A DNA stretch of 64,000 nt from Clostridiales bacterium (lineage in GTDB: Bacteria; Bacillota; Clostridia; Christensenellales; Aristaeellaceae): contig SFHU01000001.1 of the NCBI GenBank assembly GCA_004555535.1, positions 17,608 to 81,607 of the forward strand. The letters are read 5' to 3'. The notes beneath the pieces are model-generated. The model saw nothing but the letters and a program-made list of their open reading frames with translations, was not told the DNA's origin and did no database searches. Position numbers and translations under genes: made by a program. Shown here in pieces: positions 49,493-58,016 of this stretch. Every line of letters begins with the position of its first letter. Positions within the stretch are counted from its first letter, which is position 1.

Positions 49493-50668
49493 ATGATCAT
49501 GGATTTTCTTTCTGAAGCCCGCGCCGCTGAGGCCGGCATGCGCACCTTTTTTGAGGACCTGCACCAGTATCCCGAGCCCTCCCACGGCGAGGTGCGCACC
49601 AACGCGCAGGTGCGCCGCGCGCTGTCCGTGCCGGGCATCGAGCTGCTCTGCCCGAAGGACAACATCACGGTCGCCGTCATCCGCGGGGAAAAGCCCGGCA
49701 AAACGATCGGCCTGCGCTTTGACACCGACGCCCTGCAGATGCAGGAGCTGACCGACCTGCCCTACAAATCGAAAATCGACGGTATGATGCACGGCTGCGG
49801 CCATGACGCGCACACGACCGTCGGCGTCTACACGGCGCTGCTGCTCGCCGCGCACCGCAGCGAGCTGCCCGGCGTCTACAAAATCATCTTCCAGCCCGCC
49901 GAGGAGGGCGAGCGCGGCGCCAAGGAGGTCATCGCGACGGGCGTCGCCGACGGCATCGACGCGTTCTACGCGCTGCACGTCTGGAGTCCGTATGCGACGG
50001 GCACGCTGCATGCCTCCGCGGGCGGCGTCTGCGCCGCGCCGGACATGTTCAAGGTCACCATCCACGGTCGGGGCGGCCACGGCGCCGTGCCGGACGCCTG
50101 CATCGACCCCATCGCGGCGGGCGCGGCCATCGTGCAGAGCCTGCAGCACATCCCCTCCCGCTTCATTTCGCCGATGCAGAGCGTCGTCGTGACGGTCGGC
50201 TCGTTCCACGCGGGCACGCGCTGCAACATCATCGCGCAGGACGCCGTGCTCGAGGGCACGCTGCGCTGCTTTGACGACGCCGTGCACGAGACGCTGCTGA
50301 GCTGCTTTGAGCGGATCATCAGCGACGTCGCCCATGCCCACGGCTGCACGGCGGAGATCGAGATGAACCACGTCTGCGGCGTGACGGTCAACGATGCGCG
50401 CCTGGCGCAGCTGGCCCGCGAGGCCGCGAAGGCGCTCGTCCCGCCGGAGAAGATCCAGATGCAGGAGCCGAGCATGCTGGGCGACGACTTTGCCGACTAC
50501 CGCGCGATTGGCCCATGCTGCTATGTGCAGGTGGGCATGAACGCGCCGGAGAAGGGCTGTACGGCGGCGCACCACCATGGGATGTTCAAGGTGGACGAGG
50601 ATATCCTTCCGCTGGCGACGGCCTGGATGGCGGATTGCGCCGTGCGCGCGGCCGGCGATGGACAATGA
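49493..50668 (+). CDS. M20-family amidohydrolase (N-acyl amino acid deacylase type)
   Basis: A 391-residue M20D-type metallopeptidase. The metal motif GCGHDAHTT, the acid pair in QPAEEGERGAKE and HVWSP are typical. The dimerisation domain starts at RGGHGAVPDACIDP. Such enzymes deacylate N-acyl amino acids, hippurate, indole-acetyl amino acids or diaminopimelate. The start ATG at 49493 has AGGA 7 bases upstream; a second ATG 6 bases later is possible. It is divergent from metNIQ, which may hint at a link to acyl-methionine use. Confidence 0.9.
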   Translation: MIMDFLSEARAAEAGMRTFFEDLHQYPEPSHGEVRTNAQVRRALSVPGIELLCPKDNITVAVIRGEKPGKTIGLRFDTDALQMQELTDLPYKSKIDGMMHGCGHDAHTTVGVYTALLLAAHRSELPGVYKIIFQPAEEGERGAKEVIATGVADGIDAFYALHVWSPYATGTLHASAGGVCAAPDMFKVTIHGRGGHGAVPDACIDPIAAGAAIVQSLQHIPSRFISPMQSVVVTVGSFHAGTRCNIIAQDAVLEGTLRCFDDAVHETLLSCFERIISDVAHAHGCTAEIEMNHVCGVTVNDARLAQLAREAAKALVPPEKIQMQEPSMLGDDFADYRAIGPCCYVQVGMNAPEKGCTAAHHHGMFKVDEDILPLATAWMADCAVRAAGDGQ

Positions 50669-50681
50669 CAGGATGACACAG

Positions 50682-50717
50682 AGATATCCACAGCTTGACG
50701 TAAAGTTGTGGATATCT
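50682..50717. repeat. Inverted repeat with two DnaA-box-like halves
   Basis: AGATATCCACA and TGTGGATATCT (11-bp perfect inverted repeat, 14-base spacer) lie just after the amidohydrolase stop. Each arm contains TATCCACA, close to the DnaA box. It could also be a weak terminator. With the next repeat it accounts for half of the 359-base gap; the remainder (50880-51027) holds an unpaired TATAAT at 50958 but nothing else recognised. Confidence 0.4.
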
Positions 50718-50747
50718 TTGTATCATGTACAGAAAAACGTCCTCCGC

Positions 50748-50878
50748 CGCGAAGCGAACCGGGGGCAAGAGGCTCAGCCCCTTGGCCCGTCACAGGACGG
50801 CAGCCCTATCGTATCCCCATCATTCCAAAAACGTAGACTCAGAGCAGGCCGCTTTGCGGCCTACGATTGAGACGGGTT
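50748..50878 (-). repeat. Family A repeat element
   Basis: A copy with a worn middle section but an intact two-stem module: inner stem GGCCGC / GCGGCC with loop AAA. One outer-stem base is changed (TGAGTC). It begins 80 bases after the amidohydrolase stop. Confidence 0.82.
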
Positions 50879-51027
50879 ATCTCCGCAACCCCCCACAGAA
50901 AACTGACTCCTCTTTTTTCACGCGTTCTTAACAGGAATTTGACGCCGTCTCCCGAAATATAATGAGACTGATTTCACATCCCATGCGCCGCTTCGCGCAG
51001 AATGCTCAGACTCAGGGGGATTCATCC

Positions 51028-51333
51028 ATGAAGCATGCCGGCATACGCCATTTCACCTCGCCCGTCAACCGGGAAAAGCTGCGCGAATTCGTCCAGCGCC
51101 GCAAGATCAACGCATTCGGGCTGCTCGCGCTGACCATGCTCAGCGTCATCATCACGCTGCTGGGCGTGCTCACGGGCTTTCCGCGCACGAACATTCTCGT
51201 GTTCGTGACCATCATGCTGCTGCTGCTGTGCGCCGTTCAGCTCTACAAGCTGCGCCACTCCTTCCGCACCATCCGCTCCTTCAAGGGCATGCGCAAGCGC
51301 CGCCCCGACAGCGACGCCGCGCAGACGGAGTGA
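51028..51333 (+). CDS. Small membrane protein of unknown function
   Basis: A 101-residue protein with two hydrophobic helices (about 32-52 and 58-76). It has a basic N-terminal segment (VNREKLREFVQRRKIN) and a basic C-terminal tail (KGMRKRRPDS). No family recognised. The ATG at 51028 has GGGGGA 7-8 bases upstream. It is followed by a strong terminator and seems to be a single-gene unit. Confidence 0.65.
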   Translation: MKHAGIRHFTSPVNREKLREFVQRRKINAFGLLALTMLSVIITLLGVLTGFPRTNILVFVTIMLLLLCAVQLYKLRHSFRTIRSFKGMRKRRPDSDAAQTE

Positions 51334-51368
51334 GCGGAAACCGCCGGTGAATCGGTTTTTTTATGAAG

Positions 51369-51428
51369 AAAAGGGCTGACAGCCCAGGCTCCGGAGCGTA
51401 TCCGGAAGGGGCTGTCAGCCCTTTTATT
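51369..51428 (+). terminator. Rho-independent terminator
   Basis: AAAAGGGCTGACAGCCC and its complement (17 bp) enclose a 22-base loop, followed by TTTTATTTATT. Confidence 0.85.
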
Positions 51429-51447
51429 TATTCAATGCTTATGAGAC

Positions 51448-51715
51448 TGTCAGGCTAGGAATCCAGACATTTCAAGCAAAACCTTAGAATTTGCGCCCGA
51501 AGGGTTCCAAAGGGCGATCAAAAAGCCCTTTGGCCGGGCGTTGGGGCAGAGCCCCAAGCTCAGAACGGCCAATGATTCTTAGATCATTTGCTTTTTGAAA
51601 TGTTCAGGATTACTCTGTAAGTCCTTCTGCAAAGCTCCGGTCTCGGGCACAAAGCAACTGGACAACCGTCACTTCGTCGGAAATGCCACCGGCATCATGC
51701 CGGTTTAGCCTGACA
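51448..51715. repeat. Inverted-repeat-bounded non-coding segment (MITE-like or structured)
   Basis: TGTCAGGCTA at 51448-51457 and its exact complement TAGCCTGACA at 51706-51715 bound about 268 bases without a credible gene. Inside are a second pair (ACATTTCAA 51467-51475 / TTGAAATGT 51595-51603) and hairpins such as TTGGGGCAGAGCCCCAA and ATGCCACCGGCAT. With the terminator and the next repeat it explains the 587-base gap. Confidence 0.5.
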
Positions 51716-51731
51716 TCCCCTTTGCGGAGTC

Positions 51732-51890
51732 AACCCGTCTCAATCGTAGACCGCTGCGCGGTCTGCTCTGAGACTACGTTCTTTCTGATCGCTTCGCGAT
51801 AGGGAACGTTGGGCTGCTGCCCAAACCCGCCCGGGGCTCTGCCCCGGACCCTGCAAGGGGCTAAGCCCCTTGACCCTAATTCGCTTCGCG
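51732..51890 (+). repeat. Family A repeat element (GACCGC variant)
   Basis: A complete copy ending 30 bases from the TRIC gene stop. The inner stem is GACCGC / GCGGTC (loop TGC), a double compensatory change relative to GGCTGC / GCAGCC. Hairpins GGGCTGCTGCCC, CGGGGCTCTGCCCCG and AAGGGGCTAAGCCCCTT follow. Confidence 0.92.
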
Positions 51891-51920
51891 CGCAGAAAAG
51901 CCGCCTTCAGAATTTCCCTC

Positions 51921-52565
51921 TCATATCGCCTTGGGCAGATTCCAGCGGAACACGGTCGCCAGCAGGCGCAGCGCCGTCGTCAGCAGGCACCCCGCGGCAT
52001 AGGCGAGGTTGGAGGCGACGCCCACGCGGCACAGCAGCGCGAAGAACAGCGCGCCCGCGATGGCCGCCACGGCATACACGCGCTTCTTGAGCACAAAGGG
52101 GATCTCCTGAATGAGCACGTCGCGCAGCATGCCTCCGCCCACGGCGGTCGTCATGCCCAGGAACGTGACGAGGAAGAGGTTGCTCTCAAAGCCCGCCTCC
52201 ATGCCGATGCGCGCGCCGGAGACGGCGAACACGCCCAGGCCGATCGCGTCGAACACGTTGTTGATCTGCTCGATGAGCGGCTCCCGGCGCACGAACTTCT
52301 CCTTGAAGATGCGCGCGAGCACGAACACCGTCACGGCGCAGAGCGTCGCGAGCAGCACATAGTGGAAGCTGGAGAACATCCGCGGCGGAATATGGCCGAT
52401 GAGCACGTCGCGCAGCGTGCCGCCGCCCAGCGCCGTGATCACGGCCAGCAGGATCACGCCGAAGATATCCGTCCGCTTGTCGATGGCGACCATCGCGCCG
52501 GAGACGGCGAACGCCGCCGTGCCGATCCATTCGCCCATCTGAAAGAAGATATACAGATCCGTCAT
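51921..52565 (-). CDS. TRIC-like (UPF0126/YadS family) membrane protein
   Basis: A 214-residue protein made of two homologous halves of three transmembrane helices each. Each half carries the glycine signature: ITALGGGTLRDVLIG and TTAVGGGMLRDVLIQ. Bacterial members are trimeric cation-channel (TRIC)-fold proteins; glycine or other small-molecule transport has been reported for relatives. The start at 52565 (MTDLYIFFQ) has GGAGG 10 bases upstream. Confidence 0.88.
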   Translation of the reverse strand: MTDLYIFFQMGEWIGTAAFAVSGAMVAIDKRTDIFGVILLAVITALGGGTLRDVLIGHIPPRMFSSFHYVLLATLCAVTVFVLARIFKEKFVRREPLIEQINNVFDAIGLGVFAVSGARIGMEAGFESNLFLVTFLGMTTAVGGGMLRDVLIQEIPFVLKKRVYAVAAIAGALFFALLCRVGVASNLAYAAGCLLTTALRLLATVFRWNLPKAI

Positions 52566-52699
52566 TGAACCGATGCCTCCGCGCATTATTTTTTTCTGCC
52601 GTGTGAAAGGAATGCCAGGGTCTAAGCGAGGTTGACCGGCAGGCGCATTTCCTCCGGGAGCGTGGTGAGTTGGGGATGGATGCCTGCTTTGCAGCGCAG

Positions 52700-52837
52700 A
52701 ACCCGTCTCAATCGTAGACCGCTTCGTGTTCTGCTCTGAGACTACGTTTTTTATTGATTATGAAGGACACGATAGGGCTGCCGCCCTATGACCTGCCTGA
52801 GGGATTTCATCCCTCAGACTCCCTTCTTCGCTTCGCG
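52700..52837 (+). repeat. Family A repeat element (degraded inner stem)
   Basis: The outer stem GTCTCA / TGAGAC is intact. The inner stem GACCGC / GTGTTC has one mismatch. GGGCTGCCGCCC and GAGGGATTTCATCCCTC hairpins follow, and the end lies 21 bases from the next gene's stop. Confidence 0.85.
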
Positions 52838-52858
52838 CCTGATGATGCAGCTGTGCAT

Positions 52859-53083
52859 TTATTCCAGTTCGCCGGTATCGCCCCGCGCGTAAGCCGCCGT
52901 CAGCACGTCGCCAAGCGCGATATGCGCCTCCCGCTTACGGCCAGGCAGGCGCGCCGTAAAGCCTTCGCCGCTTTCGTCGATGGCCGTGACGAGCAGGTTG
53001 CGCCGCTCCATGCGCCCCGCTTCGCCCATCGTGACGACGCAGATCTTCCGCCCGCGCTCCAGCGAATACCTCAAAAACCGCAT
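52859..53083 (-). CDS. Small unknown protein
   Basis: A 74-residue protein with a beta-rich, basic look (FLRYSLERGRKICVVTMGEAG; ARLPGRKREAHIALGDVLTAAYARG). It could be an SH3-like or DNA/RNA-binding barrel, but no family is recognised. The start may be ATG at 53083 or GTG at 53089; GGGGA precedes both. It follows the C39-like gene by about 20 bases and is probably co-transcribed. Confidence 0.55.
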   Translation of the reverse strand: MRFLRYSLERGRKICVVTMGEAGRMERRNLLVTAIDESGEGFTARLPGRKREAHIALGDVLTAAYARGDTGELE

Positions 53084-53108
53084 GACCACGGTCTTCCCCG
53101 CCTTCCGC

Positions 53109-53978
53109 TCATTCCTCCGGCCGCTTCATCGTGTAGAACGAGGAGAGGCCCAGCCGCAGCACGTCCTTCGTCCTCCCGCGCACCAGCCCCGGCTCGACGA
53201 CCTCGAGCAGGTGGCTCGTGTCCCGCTCATAGCTTTCCCGCATGAAGGGATCGAGGATGTAGATATAGTCCTCGTCCGCGGCGGCGATGACCATGAAGTG
53301 CGACGTGCTGGTGAAGATGCCTTTGGTCACGCAGGTGACGACCATGCCGCCGCTGTGCAGCACGGCAAGCGCGTTCTCCCAGCCGCTGTAGCCCCGATAG
53401 GTCAGGCCATACGCGTTGGCCAGCGTCTCGAAGATCAGCGTCGAGGTGCCAAAGCCGTCGCGCTTGCGCAGCACCAGCCCCTGCGCGTTGTTGCCCGTGG
53501 CGTAGGACGCGAGGATCACCGGCAGCGCCGCGAGGAAATCCTCCGGCGTTCGGGGGTCGGTGATTCCATGCTCGGTGCCGTGATGGTCAAACGCGTTGAC
53601 CGCGCAGGGGCAGTACGGAAAGCCCGTCTCCGGATCGGCGGCCTGCTCAAGCAGCGCCGGCAGCTCCTGCGGCGTGAGCAGGTTCGCAATCGCGATGGCC
53701 GCGGCCGTCGGCGCGCAGCCGCCGCCGTGCATCACGCGGTAATTCTTGCTGAAGCGCGGCTCATAGAGCGACCGGTCCCAGTCCGGGTCGTTCTGCGCGT
53801 AATAGACGAAGTCTCCGAAGCCGTCGATGGTGATCGTCCGGCTGTACGCCTGCTCAGGCTGGACGCCCTCCGACGGGGTCGTTTCGCCCTGCGCCTCCTC
53901 CGCCGGGCAGGCTGCAGCGCACAGGGACAGGCAAAGCGCCAGACACAGCGCGGTCAAAAAGCGATGCTTCTGTTTCAT
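53109..53978 (-). CDS. Exported C39-like cysteine peptidase
   Basis: A 289-residue exported protein with a signal peptide (1-24) and a papain-like C39_2 domain. The nucleophile is C88 in HGGGCAPTAAAIAIANLL, the histidine is H227 in TSTSHFMVIAA and the aspartate is D243 in YILDPF. Such proteins are secreted peptidases or inactive relatives in Firmicutes; the substrate is unknown. The ATG at 53978 has AAGGAA upstream. Confidence 0.82.
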   Translation of the reverse strand: MKQKHRFLTALCLALCLSLCAAACPAEEAQGETTPSEGVQPEQAYSRTITIDGFGDFVYYAQNDPDWDRSLYEPRFSKNYRVMHGGGCAPTAAAIAIANLLTPQELPALLEQAADPETGFPYCPCAVNAFDHHGTEHGITDPRTPEDFLAALPVILASYATGNNAQGLVLRKRDGFGTSTLIFETLANAYGLTYRGYSGWENALAVLHSGGMVVTCVTKGIFTSTSHFMVIAAADEDYIYILDPFMRESYERDTSHLLEVVEPGLVRGRTKDVLRLGLSSFYTMKRPEE

Positions 53979-54022
53979 ACGATGTTCCTTTGGTTGTCGG
54001 GTTTGGATGTTTTCATGAAGTA

Positions 54023-54164
54023 AGCCCGTCTCAATCGTAGGCTGCTGCGCAGCCTGCTCTGAGACTGTTTTTTTGATCGCTTCGCGATGGGGAACGCTGG
54101 GGGATTTCATCCCCCATACCCCTAGCCTGGGGACATTGTCCCCAGACCCCTTCTTTGCTTCGCG
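54023..54164 (+). repeat. Family A repeat element
   Basis: Inner stem GGCTGC / GCAGCC with loop TGC. The middle has ATCGCTTCGCGAT, GGGGGATTTCATCCCCC and GGGGACATTGTCCCC hairpins. It ends 13 bases from the next gene's stop. Confidence 0.9.
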
Positions 54165-54177
54165 CGCGAAAAAGCGG

Positions 54178-56091
54178 CTATTGCGTCACCGCATAAATCG
54201 TCACATCCGCGTTCTCATACACGACCGGATACGCCGCCTCAAGCGCGGCCATATCGACGTCAAAATCCGCGCGCTCATAGTCGCTGACGTAGATGTAATC
54301 GACGCCGTAGGTCCTGAGCACATCGGCGTTGTTTCCAGGGTCCTCGAGGAAGCGCCGGCAATCCTCCGCCTGCTGCGCATAGCTCAGCCCGTGGAAGAAC
54401 ACGTACAGGTCGCTGCCGCAGATGATCTGCCGCCCCGCCAGCGAGGCGACGGGATTGATGTGCTGCTGCCCGGTGAGGAAGACGGCGTCCCTGTCGGTGT
54501 TCTCCTCGACCCACTTGCCCGCGTCGACCGCCGTTCTGGAGAAGAGCTGATACCCGGAGACCGCCTCGCGCGCGATCGAGAGCGCGCCGGAGAGCACGCT
54601 CACGCCGATGAACAGCGCGCACAGGAGCCTTCTCCCGCCCAGCCCGGCCAGCCGCTGCATGAGCACGGAGCCGTAGTCCGCCGCGAGGATCGCGCCGAAC
54701 ATGTACCAGATATAGAAGAGCTTGTTGTTGTCGTACTCATTGCGCTGGAAGAGGATCGTCTCCGCGACGGCGAAGATCGCCGTCATGCCCAGCACGAGGT
54801 CGAGCTGGCCGCGCCGCCTCGCGTTCAGGCAGGCGCAGACGATCAGGATGAACGGCAGGCCGACGTTCTTCACCCAGAAGAAGAACCAGCCGTCGATCAG
54901 CCCCCTGCCGCCGCTGTTGTTGACCCAGTTGAACTGAAAGCGCAGCACGCCGCCCTCCACGGTCTGGCGGATGGCGCCGGAGAGCACCTGCGGCAGCGCC
55001 AGCGCGAGCACAATCGCGAGGTACACGCCCGCGCGCTTGAGCACGCCGCGCCGGTCGTTTTTGTCGACGATCAGTCGCCCGAGCAGATAGCCGCCTGAGA
55101 ACAGCCCCAGCGCGAGGAACGTATGCGTATGCACGAGCGGCAGCGCGCCCGCCCAGACGGCGAGGATCACCGTCTGGCGCATGGAGCGCTCCCGCTGCGA
55201 GCTGATGAGCAGCATCAGCGCCGGGAGCACCATCGCCCAGCCGCCCAGCAGCGAGCGCTGGGGGATCAGCAGATCGGCGATGACGTTGGAAAAGCGCAGG
55301 TTGAGCTCCGGCTGGTTGGCCGGCGTCCTGTAATAGCCGGTGAAGATCTCGCGGACCCTGGCAAAGCCGTCCTTGAACGCCATGTCAAAGTCATAGAGGA
55401 ACCCGAGGCCGCCGTTGAAGAAGAACAGCAGCGCCGCGACGGCGACGGCCTTGTGCCGCCCGCCGAGAATCTGCTGCGCCAGGAGCATGTAGCCCGCGTA
55501 GGTCAGCGCCATGAGCAGCGTGCCCGGGACGATCAGCGCCCAGTTGAGCGGCAGGCCGAGCAGCAGAAAGCTCGTGCTCAGCGAATCCGCCAGGTAGGGA
55601 TAGGCCATCGGCGTCCCGGCGAGCAGGCTGTAGGACGGCGGGAACGCGGCGTCCTTCATCGAGGTCACGAACGCCAGATGCATGCACAGGTCGCCATAGG
55701 TCGACTGGCCGCACCAGAGCGAGCCGTCCGGCGCGGGCATCAGGATATGCGTGTACTGCAAATAGGCCGAGAGCACGGTCAGCGGGATGCCGACCGCGGC
55801 CATGACGGCGAGCTGCCGCCTGTCCTGCGGCTGCATCCTTGCGGCCGCGCGCCGCTCGCGCAGCGGATAGCAGAGCGCCGTCAGCGCGAGCAGCGCCACA
55901 ATGGCGAGCATGTGCGCCTCAATGGTGAAGTCCAGCAGCCGGGCGCACAGCGCCGGCAGCTGCATCATCAGCAGCACGCCCAGCGCCAGGCCCATGTAGA
56001 TGCGCACGAGCGGGCGCTTGAGCGGCAGCAGCAGACGGACGATGAGCAAGCCGCCCATCAGGAACAGAAGGGTATACAGGATTGCCGCCAT
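54178..56091 (-). CDS. Large polytopic membrane protein (GT-C-like)
   Basis: A 637-residue protein with about thirteen hydrophobic segments and a C-terminal soluble part (from about 530) with VEENTDRDAVFLTGQQHINPVASLAG. The plan and the loop GQSTYGDLCMHLAFVTSMKDAAFPPSYSLLAGTP suggest a GT-C-fold glycosyltransferase-like protein. The sequence-DLCMH-region acidic residue could be catalytic; this is inference. The ATG at 56091 has GAGG 6 bases upstream; GTG at 56103, overlapping the upstream stop, is an alternative. Confidence 0.65.
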   Translation of the reverse strand: MAAILYTLLFLMGGLLIVRLLLPLKRPLVRIYMGLALGVLLMMQLPALCARLLDFTIEAHMLAIVALLALTALCYPLRERRAAARMQPQDRRQLAVMAAVGIPLTVLSAYLQYTHILMPAPDGSLWCGQSTYGDLCMHLAFVTSMKDAAFPPSYSLLAGTPMAYPYLADSLSTSFLLLGLPLNWALIVPGTLLMALTYAGYMLLAQQILGGRHKAVAVAALLFFFNGGLGFLYDFDMAFKDGFARVREIFTGYYRTPANQPELNLRFSNVIADLLIPQRSLLGGWAMVLPALMLLISSQRERSMRQTVILAVWAGALPLVHTHTFLALGLFSGGYLLGRLIVDKNDRRGVLKRAGVYLAIVLALALPQVLSGAIRQTVEGGVLRFQFNWVNNSGGRGLIDGWFFFWVKNVGLPFILIVCACLNARRRGQLDLVLGMTAIFAVAETILFQRNEYDNNKLFYIWYMFGAILAADYGSVLMQRLAGLGGRRLLCALFIGVSVLSGALSIAREAVSGYQLFSRTAVDAGKWVEENTDRDAVFLTGQQHINPVASLAGRQIICGSDLYVFFHGLSYAQQAEDCRRFLEDPGNNADVLRTYGVDYIYVSDYERADFDVDMAALEAAYPVVYENADVTIYAVTQ

Positions 56092-56099
56092 GCCTTGCC

Positions 56100-56687
56100 T
56101 CACCTTGCCCGTTCGCTCTCGATGACCTGAAACGCCGCCTGGCGTCTGCGCCTGTGCGCACCCGGCGCCTCCTGCGGCGCGGCGGAGGCCTTCTCGGCGG
56201 GGCGGACGCGGCGCGTGTCGCCCTGCGCGTTCTCCTGCGTCTCGCGCACGATGCGCGGCTTCTTCTGCGGCCTTTCGGGCAGCAGATCGGGATCGGGCTC
56301 CTCCTGCGCGGGCGCTTCCTGCGCCGTCTCCTGCGCCACATCGGCCTTGATGGCCGCCAGGTCGAGCGCCGCCTGCCTGCGCCGGCTGCGCTCATCCGTC
56401 TCGCCGCGGATCTGGCGCGCGGCCGCCTCCGTACAGATGGCCTGACCGGAGAGCGCGGAATAGCGGCTCTGCCCGGCGGTCAGGATGGCCGCGTCCAGCA
56501 GCACGATGACCAGCACCGTCACCGGCACGGCATAGAGCGTCCGCAGCCCGAGCAGCACCGCCGCGACGCATAGCGCCAGCGTCACGACGACGGCCACGGC
56601 CACATAGACTCTGCGCATCCGCGCCGCACTGCGGCGAAGCTCGCGCGCCGTCTTGTTGGTCAGGCGGATGACGTCCCTGCTTTGCAT
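56100..56687 (-). CDS. Unknown two-helix membrane protein with charged tail
   Basis: A 195-residue protein. A short basic N-terminus (TARELRRSAARMRRVY) is followed by two close transmembrane helices (about 25-65). A long charged, Gln/Glu/Pro/Arg-rich cytoplasmic tail looks disordered. No family recognised. GAGAGG lies upstream of the ATG at 56687. It precedes the GT-C-like gene by 8 bases and is probably its partner. Confidence 0.6.
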   Translation of the reverse strand: MQSRDVIRLTNKTARELRRSAARMRRVYVAVAVVVTLALCVAAVLLGLRTLYAVPVTVLVIVLLDAAILTAGQSRYSALSGQAICTEAAARQIRGETDERSRRRQAALDLAAIKADVAQETAQEAPAQEEPDPDLLPERPQKKPRIVRETQENAQGDTRRVRPAEKASAAPQEAPGAHRRRRQAAFQVIESERAR

Positions 56688-56805
56688 GGTGATCGACCTC
56701 TCTTCATGGTGGTTGGAATGGGATGATTGAACCTTATTTTTGCAACAGAATTCTCTGCACAACTGCGCTTATCGGAGACTTCTCCTGTTTTCAAAGCCCA
56801 GAGAC

Positions 56806-56910
56806 AGCCCCGGGTCCAGGGCCACAGCCCTGGTCGTTTCGAGGGGGTAATGGGAGGTGCAGGAGGGTCTTAAGGGGGAGAATCGAAACGCCCCCTGACC
56901 CTCCTGCCCT
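56806..56910 (+). repeat. Family C repeat element
   Basis: AGCCCCGGGTCCAGGGCC and the following CAGCCCTGGTCGTTTC are nearly identical to 24500-24550. A GGGGG-AGAATCGAAACG-CCCCC hairpin follows, but the GACGCGCTCC core is missing. The gap 56688-57124 holds this, the next repeat and no gene. Confidence 0.75.
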
Positions 56911-57007
56911 GGGGTTTGGGGAATGGAATTCCCCAACGTTTCCCCGGCAGCTTTCAAAGCAGCATTCCTTATAGAAATTCGCGTTTAAATTCTTGCTTTG
57001 CAGATCA

Positions 57008-57124
57008 AACCCGTCTCAATCGTAGGCTGCTTCACATCCTGCTGTGAGACTACATTTTCTTTGATCTTATGGAACCGTTGGGCTGCCGCCCAAACCCGCT
57101 TGGGGCGCTGCCCCAAGCCCTGCG
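57008..57124 (+). repeat. Family A repeat lacking its outer end
   Basis: The inner stem is decayed (GGCTGC / ACATCC). GGGCTGCCGCCC and TTGGGGCGCTGCCCCAA hairpins are intact, but the CGCTTCGCG end is absent. It stops directly at the next gene's stop codon. Confidence 0.8.
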
Positions 57125-57298
57125 TCATGCTTCCTCGCCCTCGCCCGCGTATTCAAGCGTCTGGTTTTCGCACAGGCTCCTGTCCGCCGGGGAGAAGTGC
57201 AGCTGCTCGTGCGTCTCCTCCGGCGCGTAGCTCATCCAGTAGCTGGGCACCTGGTGGACATAGCCGCACACGGCGCAGCGATAGTAGTAGACCTCCAT
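57125..57298 (-). CDS. Small rubredoxin-like zinc-ribbon protein
   Basis: 57 residues starting MEVYYYRCAVCGYVH, a CxxCGY knuckle as in rubredoxin-like or zinc-ribbon proteins. Only one further cysteine (SLCEN) is present, so a complete four-cysteine metal site is not formed by this chain alone. AAGGAG lies 6 bases before the ATG at 57298. It follows cvpA by 17 bases. Confidence 0.6.
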   Translation of the reverse strand: MEVYYYRCAVCGYVHQVPSYWMSYAPEETHEQLHFSPADRSLCENQTLEYAGEGEEA

Positions 57299-57315
57299 AT
57301 GGCGCTCCTTTCCGC

Positions 57316-58005
57316 TCACAGCCCGCCGAGAATCGAGAGGATGATGCCGCTGTCAAACAGCGGCGCGAGACGGGATTGGTCAAGCAGCATCTGCAGCGGC
57401 TCAACGGGCGCGACGGCCAGCACGATGGGCACCAGCGCAAAGAGGATGAACAGCAGCAGCGTGCCGCGCACCAGACCGAACAGGCCGCCCATCAGCGCGT
57501 CCAGATGCCGCAGCACGGGCAGCTCAAAGACGTACTGGATCAGGTGGATGACAAACGTCAGCACGATATAGGACAGCAGAAAGCAGATCAGGAAGCTGAG
57601 AATCGACAGCGACACGCTGACGATGGTGTTGCTCAGCAGGTCGGAGACGGTCATCGCCGCGGGCGCCGCGCCGATGGCGCTCAGAAACGCGCTCTCAAAC
57701 GCCTCGGGCAGCCTGGCCAGGCTCAGGATCTGCGTGAGCGCGCTCTGCGTCACCTGCGAGGCCGGCAGCAGCGAGAGCTCCAGGTCGCCGATGCGGCTGC
57801 CCGCGTCGGTGTAGTACAGCAGCGTGCTGACCAGCGTCTGGTTGCCCTGCAGCCAGGCGGCCAGCTCGCCGCTCATGGCGAACGCCAGCGCCGCCGAGCC
57901 GATGAGCGCCGCCACGCTGAGCACGCCGCTGATGAAGCCGCGGTACATGCCGTAGAGCACGCTCACCGCGAGCACGGCGAGGATGGCGATATCGATGATG
58001 TTCAT
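57316..58005 (-). CDS. CvpA-family membrane protein
   Basis: A 229-residue member of the CvpA (colicin V production) family. It starts MNIIDIAILAVLAVSVLYGMYRG, has four transmembrane segments and a family-typical long loop (about 50-110). LMGGLFGLVRGTLLLFIL is also typical. In Firmicutes these are poorly understood inner-membrane proteins. AAGGAG lies 6 bases before the ATG. It sits 11 bases after the beta-propeller gene. Confidence 0.85.
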   Translation of the reverse strand: MNIIDIAILAVLAVSVLYGMYRGFISGVLSVAALIGSAALAFAMSGELAAWLQGNQTLVSTLLYYTDAGSRIGDLELSLLPASQVTQSALTQILSLARLPEAFESAFLSAIGAAPAAMTVSDLLSNTIVSVSLSILSFLICFLLSYIVLTFVIHLIQYVFELPVLRHLDALMGGLFGLVRGTLLLFILFALVPIVLAVAPVEPLQMLLDQSRLAPLFDSGIILSILGGL

Positions 58006-58016
58006 GCTTGCTCCTT

